From positions 8,697,432 through 8,761,431 of the forward strand of contig OX392540.1 in NCBI GenBank assembly GCA_947623455.1: 64,000 nucleotides of DNA, in the 5' to 3' direction. Below the pieces are notes generated by a model. It searched no databases, had not been told where the DNA came from, and saw only the letters and a list, made by a program, of their open reading frames with translations. Shown one piece after another: positions 33,104 through 44,357 of the stretch. The translations under genes were made by a program, and so were the position numbers. The stretch is from Mimachlamys varia. Lineage: Eukaryota > Mollusca > Bivalvia > Pectinida > Pectinidae. Each line of letters opens with the position of its first letter. Positions within the stretch are counted from its first letter, which is position 1.

Positions 33104-33135
33104 AGGTCATCTGACCCGAAGGGTCAGGATGACCT
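33104..33135 (+). promoter_or_regulatory. 5' terminal hairpin of Helentron B
   Basis: AGGTCATC...GGATGACCT with inner TGACCC-GAA-GGGTCA. Inverted relative to the 3' subterminal GTCAGATGACC. Confidence 0.8.
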
Positions 33136-33229
33136 ATAGTCATCAAGCTTCGTCCGTCGTCGTGCGCCGTGCGTCTTGCGTCGTGCGCCGTGCGCCGTCC
33201 GTAAACTTTTCCATTTAAACATCTTCTTC

Positions 33230-36200
33230 TCATAAACCAAAAGGCCCATAGACCCAATATTGGGCTTGTGCCATGCTGGGATGAAGGGGTACCAAGTTTG
33301 TTCAAACAAATGACCTTGACCTTCATTCAAGGTCACAGGGGCCAAAAAGGTCAAAATCTTTGAACGACTTCTTCTGAATAACCAAAAGGCCCAGAGACCT
33401 GATATTGGGCCTGTGTAATGCTGGGATAAAGGGGTACCAAGTTTGTTCAAACAAATGACCTTGACCTTCATTCAAGGTCACAGGGGCCGAAAAGGTCAAA
33501 ATCTTTTTAAACAACTTCTTCTGAATAACCAAAAGGCCCAGAGACCTGATATTGGTCCTGTGTTATGCTGAGATAAAGGGCTACCAAGTTTGTTCAAACA
33601 AATGACCTTGACCTTCATTCAAGGTCACAGGGGACAAAACGGTCATAATTTTTAAACGACTTCTTCTGAATAACCAAAAGGCCCAGAGACCTAATATTGG
33701 GCCTGTGGCATGCTGGGATGAAGGGGTACCAAGTTGTTCAAACAAATGACCTTGACCTTCATTCAAGGTCACAGGGGCCAAAAAGGTCAAAATCTTTGAA
33801 CGACTTCTTCTGAATAACCAAAAGGCCCAGAGACCTAATATTGGGCCTGTGGCATGCTGGGATAAAGGGCTACCAAGTTTGTTCAAACAAATGACCTTGA
33901 CCTTCATTCAAGGTCACAGGGGCCGAAAAGGTCAAAATCTTTTTAAACAACTTCTTCTGAATAACCAAAAGGCCCAGAGACCTGATATTGGTCCTGTGTT
34001 ATGCTGAGATAAAGGGCTACCAAGTTTGTTCAAAGAAATGACCTTGACCTTCATTCAAGGTCACAGGGGACAAAACGGTCATAATTTTTAAACGACTTCT
34101 TCTGAATAACCAAAAGGCCCAGAGACCTAATATTGGGCCTGTGGCATGCTGGGATGAAGGGGTACCAAGTTTGTTCAAACAAATGACCTTGACCTTCATT
34201 CAAGGTCACAGGGGCCAAAAAGGTCAAAATCTTTGAACGACTTCTTCTGAATAACCAAAAGGCCCAGAGACCTGATATTGGGCCTGTGTTATGCTGGGAT
34301 GATGGGGTACCAAGTTTTTCAAACAAATGACCTTGACCTTCATTCAAGGTCACAGGGGCCAAAAAGGTCAAAATCTTTGAACGACTTCTGAATAACCAAA
34401 AGGCCCAGAGACTTGATATTGGGCCTGTGTTATGCTGGGATAAAGGGCTACCAAGTTTGTTCAAACAAATGACCTTGACCTTCATTCAAGGTCACAGGGG
34501 CCGAAAAGGTCAAAATCTTTTTAAACAACTTCTTCTGAATAACCAAAAGGCCCAGAGACCTGATATTGGTCCTGTGTTATGCTGGGATAAAGGGCTACCA
34601 AGTTTGTTCAAAGAAATGACCTTGACCTTCATTCAAGGTCACAGGGGACAAAACGGTCATAATTTTTAAACGACTTCTTCTGAAGAACCAAAAGGCCCAG
34701 AGACCTGATATTGGGCCTGTGTTATGCTGGGATAAAGGGCTACCAAGTTTGTTCAAACAAATGACCTTGACCTTCATTCAAGGTCACAGGGGCCGAAAAG
34801 GTCAAAATCTTTTTAAACAACTTCTTCTGAATAACCAAAAGGCCCAGAGACCTGATATTGGTCCTGTGTTATGCTGAGATAAAGGGCTACCAAGTTTGTT
34901 CAAAGAAATGAACTTGACCTTCATTCAAGGTCACAGGGGACAAAACGGTCATAATTTTTAAACGACTTCTGCTGAATAACCAAAAGGCCCAGAGACCTGA
35001 TATTGGTCCTGTGTTATGCTGGGATAAAGGGCTACCAAGTTTGTTCAAACAAATGACATTGACCTTCATTCAAGGTCACAGGGGCCAAAAAGGTCAAAAT
35101 CTTTGAACGACTTCTTCTGAATAACCAAAAGGCCCAGAGACCTAATATTGGGCCTGTGGCATGCTGGGATAAAGGGCTACCAAGTTTGTTCAAACAAATG
35201 ACCTTGACCTTCATTCAAGGTCACAGGGGCCGAAAAGGTCAAAATCTTTTTAAACAACTTCTTCTGAATAACCAAAAGGCCCAGAGACCTAATATTGGTC
35301 CTGTGTTATGCTGAGATAAAGGGCTACCAAGTTTGTTCAAAGAAATGACCTTGACCTTCATTCAAGGTCACAGGGGACAAAACGGTCATAATTTTTAAAC
35401 GACTTCTTCTGAATAACCAAAAGGCCCAGAGACCTAATATTGGGCCTGTGGCATGCTGGGATGAAGGGGTACCAAGTTGTTCAAACAAATGACCTTGACC
35501 TTCATTCAAGGTCACAGGGGCCAAAAAGGTCAAAATCTTTGAACGACTTCTTCTGAATAACCAAAAGGCCCAGAGACCTAATATTTGGCCTGTGGCATGC
35601 TGGGATAAAGAGCTACCAAGTTTGTTCAAACAAATGACCTTGACCTTCATTCAAGGTCACAGGGGCCGAAAAGGTCAAAATCTTTTTAAACAACTTCTTC
35701 TGAATAACCAAAAGGCCCAGAGACCTGATATTGGTCCTGTGTTATGCTGAGATAAAGGGCTACCAAGTTTGTTCAAACAAATGACCTTGACCTTCATTCA
35801 AGGTCACAGGGGACAAAACGGTCATAATTTTTAAACGACTTCTTCTGAATAACCAAAAGGCCCAGAGACCTAATATTGGGCCTGTGGCATGCTGGGATGA
35901 AGGGGTACCAAGTTTGTTCAAACAAATGACCTTGACCTTCATTCAAGGTCACAGGGGCCAAAAAGGTCAAAATCTTTGAACGACTTCTTCTGAATAACCA
36001 AAAGGCCCAGAGACCTGATATTGGGCCTGTGTTATGCTGGGATGATGGGGTACCAAGTTTTTCAAACAAATGACCTTGACCTTCATTCAAGGTCACAGGG
36101 GCCAAAAAGGTCAAAATCTTTGAACGACTTCTGAATAACCAAAAGGCCCAGAGACTTGATATTGGGCCTGTGTTATGCTGGGATAAAGGGCTACCAAGTT

Positions 36201-37995
36201 TGTTCAAACAAATGACCTTGACCTTCATTCAAGGTCACAGGGGCCGAAAAGGTCAAAATCTTTTTAAACAACTTCTTCTGAATAACCAAAAGGCCCAGAG
36301 ACCTGATATTGGTCCTGTGTTATGCTGGGATAAAGGGCTACCAAGTTTGTTCAAAGAAATGACCTTGACCTTCATTCAAGGTCACAGGGGACAAAACGGT
36401 CATAATTTTTAAACGACTTCTTCTGAAGAACCAAAAGGCCCAGAGACCTGATATTGGGCCTGTGTTATGCTGGGATAAAGGGCTACCAAGTTTGTTCAAA
36501 CAAATGACCTTGACCTTCATTCAAGGTCACAGGGGCCGAAAAGGTCATAATCTTTTTAAACAACTTCTTCTGAATAACCAAAAGGCCCAGAGACCTGATA
36601 TTGGTCCTGTGTTATGCTGAGATAAAGGGCTACCAAGTTTGTTCAAAGAAATGAACTTGACCTTCATTCAAGGTCACAGGGGACAAAACGGTCATAATTT
36701 TTAAACGACTTCTGCTGAATAACCAAAAGGCCCAGAGACCTGATATTGGTCCTGTGTTATGCTGGGATAAAGGGCTACCAAGTTTGTTCAAACAAATGAC
36801 ATTGACCTTCATTCAAGGTCACAGGGGCCAAAAAGGTCAAAATTTTTAAACGACTTCTTCTGAAGAACCAAAAGGCCCAGAGACCTGATATTGGGCCTGT
36901 GTTATGCTGGGATAAAGGGGTACCAAGTTTGTTCAAACAAATGACCTTGACCTTCATTCAAGGTCACAGGGGCCAAAAAGGTCAAAATCTTTTTAAACAA
37001 CTTCTTCTGAATAACCAAAAGGCCCAGAGACCTGATATTGGTCCTGTGTTATGCTGAGATAAAGGGCTACCAAGTTTGTTCAAAGAAATGACCTTGACCT
37101 TCATTCAAGGTCACAGGGGACAAAACGGTCATAATTTTTAAACGACTTCTTCTGAATAACCAAAAGGCCCAGAGACCTAATATTGGGCCTGTGGCATGCT
37201 GGGATAAAGGGCTACCAAGTTTGTTCAAAGAAATGACCTTGACTTTCATTCAAGGTCACAGGGGCCAAAACGGTCATAATCTTTAAACAACTTCTTCTGA
37301 ATAACCAAAAGGCCCAGAGACCTGATATTGGGCCTGTGGCATGCTGGGATAAAGGGCTACCAAGTTTGTTCAAAGAAATGACCTTGACTTTCATTCAAGG
37401 TCACTGGGGCCAAAACGGTCATAATCTTTAAACATTTTCTTCTGAAAAACCAAAAGGCCCAGAGACCTGATATTGGGCCTGTGGCATGCTAGGATAAAGG
37501 GCTACCAAGTTTGTTCAAACAAATGACCTTGACTTTCATTCAAGGTCACAGGGGATAAAACGGTCATAGTTTTTAAACATTTTCTTCTGAATAACCACAA
37601 GGCCCAGATACCTGATATTGGGCCTGTGGCATGCTGGGATAAAGGGCTACCAAGTTTGTTCAAAGAAATGACCTTGACTTTCATTCAAGGTCACAGGGGC
37701 CAAAACGGTCATAATCTTTAAACGACTTCTTCTGAATAACCAAAAGGCCCAGAGACCTGATATTGGGCCTGTGGCATGCTGGGATAAAGGGCTACCAAGT
37801 TTGTTCAAAGAAATGACCTTGACTTTCATTCAAGGTCACTGGGGCCAAAACGGTCATAATCTTTAAACAACTTCTTCTGAATAACCAAAAGGCCCAGAGA
37901 TCTAATATTGGGCCTGTGGCATGCTGGGATAAAGGGCTACCAAGTTTGTTCAAAGAAATGACCTTGACTTTCATTCAAGGTCACTGGGGCCAAAA
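33230..37995. repeat. B-type internal satellite, ~33 monomers of ~145 bp
   Basis: The monomer reads CTTCTTCTGAATAACCAAAA - GGCCCAGAGACCTGATATTG - GGCCTGTG..ATGCTGGGAT - AAAGGGCTACCAAGTTTGTT - CAAACAAATGACCTTGACCT - TCATTCAAGGTCACAGGGGC. Successive CATTCAAGGTCAC words lie 143-147 bp apart from about 33333 to 37973. Repetitive frames on both strands (MKVKVICLNKLG.. and similar) are by-products. Confidence 0.96.
33581..36840. repeat. Higher-order repeat: two near-identical 1743 bp blocks of 12 monomers
   Basis: Diagnostic monomer variants recur at +1743: a 9 bp-shorter AACGACTTCTGAATAACC monomer (34379 and 36122), GGGATGATGGGGTACCAAGT (34308, 36051), TTCTGAAGAACC (34680, 36423) and AAATGAACTTGACC (34906, 36649). 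Similarity of the blocks starts near 33581/35324 and is lost near 35095/36838. Confidence 0.9.
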
Positions 37996-38291
37996 CGCAA
38001 AACGAAACTGTTATTTTTCGTGTAGTCAAAAATCCAAGATGGCCTCCACAGCGGCCATTTTGAAAACACATTCTAAACTTCTCAAGTTCTACCAGTGGAA
38101 TTGAGCTGAAACTTGCCAGAAATGATATCCTGAGATGGTCCCAACAAAGTGTTGTTATTTTTCAAGCCCATCAGAAATCCAAGAAGGCCACTATCTTGAA
38201 CTTGGCAATCTATACAGGCATATTATAACTTGATTTAATGACTACACGTATTTTCATAGTGATTTTACAATTGGTAGTCAGATGACCGTTA

Positions 38292-38312
38292 AGGCCCGTT
38301 GGGCCTCTTGTT
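38292..38312 (+). terminator. 3' stem-loop and terminus of Helentron B
   Basis: AGGCCC-GTT-GGGCCT stem-loop immediately before TCTTGTT. Confidence 0.72.
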
Positions 38313-39695
38313 CAGTCTTAAAAATATGGGGTCAACTTTAAAGGTCTAGTTAACAGGGTGTACACCTGTGAAGTCAATATTTTCCTGTATCAAGCTATTT
38401 TTCTCGTATATTTGATTCTGTTCTGTTTCTTATTCTTAATATTCTTCCCACGAACTTTGTGACGTCTATATCTTTTAATCTATGAGGGATATATTAATAA
38501 TCTTTAGGCATATTATAGATGAGTATGTAACGGTGTCAACCTCGGTATTTTGAAGTAGGTCAAAAATCCAAGATGGCCACCATGACGTAATTGGTGAAAA
38601 ACCTTAAGGATCTTCTCTTGTGAAAAGTCTAAATGTTCTGACGACTAACTTTTTTGAAAAAGGGAATTCATTGCAAAGCAAAAAATGTAAAAAGAAATAT
38701 ATGGTAGTGAACTCGTTTTTGTGCTATGCTCGGTCAAAGAATACCAAAATGAGCAAAACATTTTATGTGAAAAATGCTGTTTTGACCCAATCGCAGGACA
38801 ATTTCATTCAATATCTTCCAGATTTATAATCAGATATGTATGAATGTTTGCAGAATTGACAAAAATAGTATTTTCTTATTAATTATGAAAGTAAAAGGTC
38901 TTTAAATTTATTTTTCTTTCTAAAAAAATAAATCTTGGTTACCCCTACCCCTTATTTTTAAATGAGAATATAGTCAGTTTTTCATCATATTTTGCAGATT
39001 TAATGCTTTATAAAAAAAATTCTGGCGACAAACATTTTTAGATTTTTTTGCAGATCAAACGTCAAAATAGCTTCAGTTACATTAAATATCTGAAAAAAAT
39101 AGCAAAAATATAAATAAAATACCTTTGTTGCAAAATATTTGCTTTTTATGAAAAATGGCGACACTGACGATTAAATCAAGCTAAAAAAACCCAAAATATT
39201 TGCCATTCGTGAAGTGCAAGACTTACATAGAAACACTTCTTTTCAAAAAAAGTTCTACAAACAACAACAGACATCTATTTTTTTGCTATATTTTTCAAAT
39301 GCATATTTGGTATCAAAATTGATAATGCATTGTTAGATATTAGGAACATATCTCACGTGAGATCAAAACGAGATTTGAACGAGATTGAAACCTCACAAGA
39401 GCAGTTCCTTAAAACAGTCATATTTCAAAAACCGTTTGTTGTTCAGAGCTTCTGTAATGATATTAATGTAGGCATATGCCAAATCTAGCTTTTTTTTTGT
39501 CACAAATATAGGTACAAAAACAGTTTGAAAAATTGGGTCAAAATTTCAAAAATTATTAAAATAAAAAAATTTCATTTTTTTTGAAAATTGTTCACTTATC
39601 AATAAAAAATGTCATTCTGATGAGTTTAATGTTCTCAGTTTTTCTGTAACCGTGCGGTTTCCGGTATGCGCCCTTTTGAATTTTCCTCTCTATAA
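38313..39695. other. No supported gene
   Basis: Very AT-rich. Near 38560-38590 a CAAGATGGCCACCATGACGT word resembles the A-type monomer, so old Helentron debris may be present. The open frame at 38620-38829 is unrecognised. Confidence 0.5.
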
Positions 39696-40900
39696 TCTAG
39701 ATAAAAAACCGTTTCCCATTTAAAACTTCTCAAAATTCCACCAGTGGGATTCAGCTCAAACTTGTTTAAAATGATAGCTATATCTCAATAACCGTTTAAT
39801 GTCCAGATGTTTCAATGGTATATTATTGTAGATTACACCTGGGGAAACGTTTCTTCATCTACAAGTTATTACAAAATATGTCTCGTAAGAAAGCGCGGCA
39901 GAGGTCAAAGTTAATCTATTTTTAGAATGTTTTCATTATTTATTATTTTTGATTTTTTTTTCAACAGATCAATAGAGTTTGCCATTCCGATAAAATTGAT
40001 ACCTTCAGTGTCTTGATAGCACTTCCGGTTAAGGTAGTACACCATTTTGAAAATGTCCCTATATATCGTATATAAAAATACGTTTCACATTTAAAACTTC
40101 TTCTCAAATTCCACCAGCGGGATTAAGCTCAAACTGTCAAAAATGATTCAGATGTTTCAAAGGTATATTATTGTAGATTACACCTGGGGAAAAAATTCTT
40201 GTTCTACAAGATATCACAAAACACGTCTCGTAAAAAAGCGCAGCAGAGGTCAAAGTTAATCTATTTTTAGATTTTAAAAAAAAATTCATTATTTTTCAAA
40301 ACTGTTTCTACAGATCAATAGAGTATGTCATTCTGATGATATTGATACCTTCGGTGTCTTGATAACACTTCTGGTTAAGGTATTACGCCATTTTAAATTT
40401 TCCCCTATATAATCTATTTAAAAACCCGTTTCACATTTTAAACTTCTCAAATTCCACCAGTGGGATTCAGTTCAAACTTGTCTAAAATGATCGTGGGATA
40501 GTCCCGACTAAAGTTTGATATTTTTATATTGATTCAAAATCAAAGATGACCGCTATGACGTCATATATGAAAATGTTAAAATGGCTATATCTCAATAACC
40601 GTTTAATGTCCAGATGTTTCAAAGGTATATTATTGTAGATTACATCTGGGGAAAAATTGCTTGGTCTACAAGTTATTACAAAATACGTCTCGTAAAAAAG
40701 CGCAGCAGAGGTTAAGGTTAATCTATTATTTGAAATTTTTCATTTTTCATTATTTTTTAAAACTTTTTCTACAGATGAATAGAGTATGTCATTCCGATGA
40801 TATTGATACCTTCGGTGTCTTGATAACACTTCCGGTTAAGGTAGTAAGCCATTTTGAAAATTTCCCTATGTATTCTTTGTATTAAAATCGTTTACTGTCT
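39696..40900. repeat. Degenerate tandem repeat, three copies of ~350-460 bp, Helentron-monomer related
   Basis: Copies begin with CATTTAAAACTTCT..AAATTCCACCAG(T/C)GGGATT (about 39717, 40090, 40433). They share GATTACA(C/T)CTGGGGAAA, GTCTCGTAA(G/A)AAAGCGC(G/A)GCAG, ATTCCGAT..ATTGATACCTTC and CACTTCCGGTTAAGGTA. The first block is the A-type monomer core, so this is probably an old member of the same superfamily of elements; termini not found. Confidence 0.82.
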
Positions 40901-41339
40901 ATCAGTGGTAAAAGGGAAGTAGTTCTTAAAATATGTAAGAGTTACCTCCCTTTCACCAATACAAAATCTGACAAAGATGTGAAAAGCCCGTCAAATTGTT
41001 CAGAAACAATTTCTAGTTATAATCATCACTATCAGTCCTGTGAACAACATGACTATAATTAACCGGATTAGCGTAGCATGGTGGTGTTCTACTTTAGCTA
41101 GACCTGTATGTACCGCCCTCATGTGAACCCCTTTCCAATAACAAGACATCCTTCTAAACCTCGTATCCCTCAGAGTTTTGACTATTGTCAATTGTCTATT
41201 TCAATGTTTTTGTTGAGGCTTTCCCCAGGGTGCACACCTAACTCTGTGTATTTCGAACCCCCAACAACACTAGGTACCGTATCCACAGTGTTAACTACCG
41301 TTTCCGACCCAGTGTAAACACTTACTGATGGTGCTATAA

Positions 41340-41600
41340 CGGAGAGTACTACCTTATCGCTGTTTTTTGTACCTTTCTGTGTAACTGGATATTCCCTTGA
41401 GAGCTTACTAACATTTCACTTTCAAGCTGAAGTTCACAGTTATTTTTTACTAAGAAATCCATCCCTAGTAAGCCTGAAAGGTTATATCTACATCTGCCAC
41501 TATAAAAGTTTGTTCAAACTTAATAACCCTATTTGAAAAACTAAAGGAATACACCCCTTAAGGACTCGCACAACTAAATCAGCCTATCACGAAGTGTTTC
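41340..41600 (-). pseudogene. Ty3/Gypsy-type LTR retrotransposon pol fragment (protease region)
   Basis: On the minus strand, after allowing one missing base near 41473, the frame reads a LLGMDFLVKNNCELQLE stretch. An (I/L)LG.DFL motif followed by basic and acidic residues is the C-terminal part of the retropepsin domain of Gypsy-type polyproteins. No D(T/S)G active site, reverse transcriptase, integrase or LTR is recognised next to it. The missing base disrupts the frame; this is a short dead remnant. Confidence 0.55.
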
Positions 41601-42170
41601 ATACGTTTGTAGTCCCCACCGAAAATTTGTTCCGGCTAAGTACAGCGATTCTGAATAATCTAAATAGGTAATTGTTGACATATTCTGCATTGAATGAAAT
41701 CTATAGATATTTAACTTTACAAAAATGTATACTTTTGGTAGATTTTGATATGTGATGGCGGATTAATATGGGGTCAAAAGTCAGAGGGTGTTCCCGTCCC
41801 ATTTCACTGGTTTGATATGTAAATTTCCAGTTGTCCGAAGCAGACACTCGTAGCGAGCTAAAATGCGACGAAACTTCTGATAAAATGTCAACTTCAAATA
41901 TTAAAGTTATTAGCTCTACAGCTTAGTAATAACATATAGTAAATTATTTAGTTGTGTGAGTCCTTAACATCAAGTTGGTTTCCATTCGCTGTAACGAGAT
42001 TTTGTCCCTCTGGATCCGCCTACATGTATGTGTATGGTGATGAAGTCAAAACAACCGACGAGTATCGGTTTTACTTCTTATCAAGGACATCGTTTTACAA
42101 AGAACGGTTATAAACAGATTTGAATTCCTTGATAATCATTTAGCATAGGAATAAAGGGATTGTATACTAG
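41601..42170. other. No supported gene
   Basis: Mixed sequence without recognised domain. Two related phrases around the Gypsy remnant (GGACTCGCACAACTAAAT at 41563; TAGTTGTGTGAGTCCTTAA at 41949) are inverted relative to each other. Confidence 0.45.
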
Positions 42171-42174
42171 TTAC

Positions 42175-42460
42175 CATCGTCGGAAACCCATGTTACATTT
42201 CTATGCCATCGTCGGAAACCCACGGTAACACTTTTCTGACGTTTGCAGACGCCAGAGAAGTGTACCGTGGGTTTCCGACGATGTTTCACTGCAAGCGTCA
42301 GAGAAGTGCACTAGCGGATCCTTTTTCGAAGAAGAAACATTTTTATAGCCTTAAAAATGGAAGTTTTTACCGTTGTATCATTGAAAAAAAACGTCAGCTG
42401 GACCCCTTCTTTCGAAAATCCTGCATCCGCACCTGAAGTATACCGTTGGTTGCCGACGAT
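42175..42460. repeat. Four copies of a CATCGTCGGAAACCCACGG-type word, including a hairpin
   Basis: Direct copies start at 42175 and 42207; inverted copies end at 42282 and 42460. The pair 42207-42239 / 42250-42282 forms a hairpin of about 30 bp (arms CATCGTCGGAAACCCACGGT.. and ..ACCGTGGGTTTCCGACGATG). Position about 200-490 bp upstream of the THAP exon suggests subterminal repeats of that transposon. Confidence 0.7.
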
Positions 42461-42550
42461 GACTAGTTACAAACCTCACTTTTATTCGACCCTGAATACG
42501 CAATTGAATTCTTCGATTCAAAGGATTGAATCGTTCAATATGTTGGGGCA

Positions 42551-42566
42551 GGGGGGGGGGGGGGGG
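42551..42566 (+). repeat. G16 homopolymer
   Basis: Uninterrupted run of sixteen G in GGGGCA-(G16)-CAGTTAATGACC, 98 bp upstream of the THAP start codon. It can form a quadruplex and is prone to length error. Confidence 0.9.
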
Positions 42567-42664
42567 CAGTTAATGACCGATCTTAAAAGTTATTCATGTA
42601 TGCAATGACCCCGTGTCATCAACGCGAAAACGAGGCTAAGCTAAGTTATCAGCAGCCGGTCGTT

Positions 42665-42853
42665 ATGGCCGCCGCGACGGCTGAATCATCATTCATCGCA
42701 AAGCGTGATGAGCATTGTTGCGTACCGCAATGTAACGGAAATGCCAGACTACACAGTGATCTTAGTTTTCACCATTTCCCTTCATCAAAGAAAAAAGATC
42801 TCAGGAAAAGATGGATAGTTGCAATACGCCGAGACGAAGGACCTTTCTTCAAG
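42665..42853 (+). pseudogene. Exon 1 of the THAP transposase (zinc-finger first half)
   Basis: 63 codons from MAAATAESS, with the first zinc ligands in EHCCVPQCNG and the invariant Trp in KRWIVAIRRD. It ends GGACCTTTCTTCAAG before donor GTAAAC at 42854, phase 0. The exon itself is intact; the ATG was chosen because upstream codons in the same frame run into the low-complexity G-run region. Confidence 0.75.
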
Positions 42854-43178
42854 GTAAACATAATATGCAAATGACGAAACTGACAGGCTTTTCTAGCTCT
42901 GTTTACATTTTCCTTTCTTGCGAGTTCTGAAAATTTCGACTAATTTTCTCTGATATTTTTATCAGAAAACAAACAGATTTACCTCTCCATTTATTCAAAT
43001 ATTGTAGAAGCCTTAAATACAGTTTCTGTTGGCGAAAACAATGCTATTCTGGTTACTTTCACTTTGTACTGTAACAGTATACGTACAGCACTGACATCAT
43101 TTTTCGATTTTTTAAATAAAAAAAGTTGATAGAAATTAAGCGACATTCGAAAAAGTAAAACAAATACTGCCTTTTTAG

Positions 43179-43440
43179 ATTGGAAACAACACTGTTGTGT
43201 GCTCAAGACACTTAATCATGAAGACTTTCGGTGGACACTTGTTAGAAAATGCCTGAAACCAGAGGTTACCCCATCCATATTTCCTTGGACGACAAAAACA
43301 TCAACAAGGAAGCAACCGAAGCAAAGGCTTCCACACAGTAAAGTTGTGTTGGCAGAATTACCCAAAACATTCAATATCGATGGTAATGAAACAGATCCTG
43401 GGATAGAAAATCAGACACCTGAGACCATTGCACCCCAAGA
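43179..43440 (+). pseudogene. Exon 2 of the THAP transposase (zinc-finger second half), frameshifted
   Basis: Starts after acceptor CTGCCTTTTTAG with IGNNTVVCSRH, the C-x2-H ligand pair of THAP. One base is missing right after the His codon (43211); the next frame reads NHEDFRW.. and ..KPEVTPSIFPW, the AVPT-like box that closes the domain. Donor GTAAGT at 43441. Confidence 0.78.
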
Positions 43441-43712
43441 GTAAGTTGAAACGATAGAAATAAAAAAAAAATGAGCTCTATATTTAGTTATAATATAAAC
43501 ATAATTAAGGCGAAAATGAAGGAATTCAAACAGACTGATGAGTATTAACTATTTAATAGCATATGGCAAAAACATAATCTACATTTGCATAACAAGTCAG
43601 TTGTTGTTTGGTATATTTTTCGAAATAAAATGTGGAACAAGATTTATGTGATAAAATAACAATTTTCTTACAAGAAGAAAGTGATAAATCTGTTTTTATA
43701 TTTCATTTTCAG

Positions 43713-44357
43713 CAATAATGATGTCCATAGGGATTGCAAGGTGAGAGTTTCAGAACATCAGAAAACTACAAAAAGAAATGGAACTTCAGCTTAAAGCAAA
43801 GCATGAAGAAATAGAAAGTTTAAACAAAAAACTGTCAGTGGAACTGAAGATAAAAAATGAAGAAATAGAAAGTTTAAACAAAAAACTGGCAATGGAATGT
43901 TTTGGAATTGCAAGATTTTCACAAGATGACAATTTGATAGAATTTTTTACTGGATTCCCAACATACACTTTGTTGTTAGCCTTTTACAATGCTGTTAAAC
44001 CAACAAGAATGAGAAGTATTTACTACACACCTTTAGAAGAACTTAGTGCCAGGGGTAGACCAAAAGCAATGGACCCAATAGATGAGCTTTTCATGTTTTT
44101 GTGTAGACTGAAATGTGGTTTCTTAATATATCAGAGGACCTAGCTGTGCGGTTCAATATACACAAATCGTCTGTAAGTCGTAAAATCATTACTTGGGCAA
44201 ATTACTTTATGTTGGGTAGCTTAAACATTTGGCCAGATAAAGAAAATGTACAGCATTACATGCCACAAGACTTCATAGCTGCTTACCCGAACACGCGCGT
44301 CATTATTGACTGCACCGAAATTTTCACTGAGCGTCCCTCATCCCTTGCCCTTTTGCC
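43713..44357 (+). pseudogene. Exon 3: coiled coil, HTH and start of DDE domain
   Basis: Acceptor TTTCATTTTCAG ends at 43712. A heptad-like segment contains a direct repeat (EEIESLNKKL twice, 43808 and 43862). Then comes ECFGIARFSQDDNLIEFFTG and FMFLCRLKCGFL, a frame break near 44130, the HTH, and the first catalytic Asp at about 44308. Sequence ends at the satellite junction. Confidence 0.75.

Larger units (their letters stand above)
33104..38312 (+). mobile_element. Helentron B (pearl/HINE-like), 5209 bp, non-autonomous
   Basis: Same 5' hairpin as Helentron A (33104-33135), CCGTCGTCGTGCGCCGTGCG microsatellite, about 33 internal monomers of the B type, then two degenerate A-type monomers (about 38030-38220), the subterminal GTCAGATGACC (38277-38287), an AGGCCC-GTT-GGGCCT stem-loop (38292-38306) and the end TCTTGTT at 38312. 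Flanks are T-run on the left and CAGTC on the right, with no duplication. No protein is encoded. Confidence 0.88.
42665..44357 (+). pseudogene. THAP + coiled coil + DDE_Tnp_4 transposase gene, broken and 3' truncated
   Basis: Order of parts: THAP zinc finger, Gln/Lys/Glu-rich coiled coil, helix-turn-helix (SEDLAVRFNIHKSSVSRKII), then the start of a DDE_Tnp_4 endonuclease (YPNTRVIIDCTEIF, ERPSSL), where the Asp of IIDC is the first catalytic residue. This architecture belongs to PIF/Harbinger- or ISL2EU-like transposases. Three frame breaks are visible: one base lost near 43211 in the second THAP exon, a frame change between 43713 and 43778, and a 2 bp (TA) gain near 44130 in the HTH. Everything after ERPSSLA, including the second Asp and the Glu, is missing: the 2068 bp satellite starts at 44358. 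Confidence 0.85.

Noticed and set aside
33102..37974. Repeat protein MKVKVICLNKLG... on the minus strand
   Set aside because: Translation of the B-type monomer between Helentron termini, with no stable ORF across monomers.
43741..43753. A 13 bp intron (GTGAGAGTTTCAG) to repair the transposase frame
   Set aside because: Far too short to be spliced; a frame shift or another acceptor is more likely.
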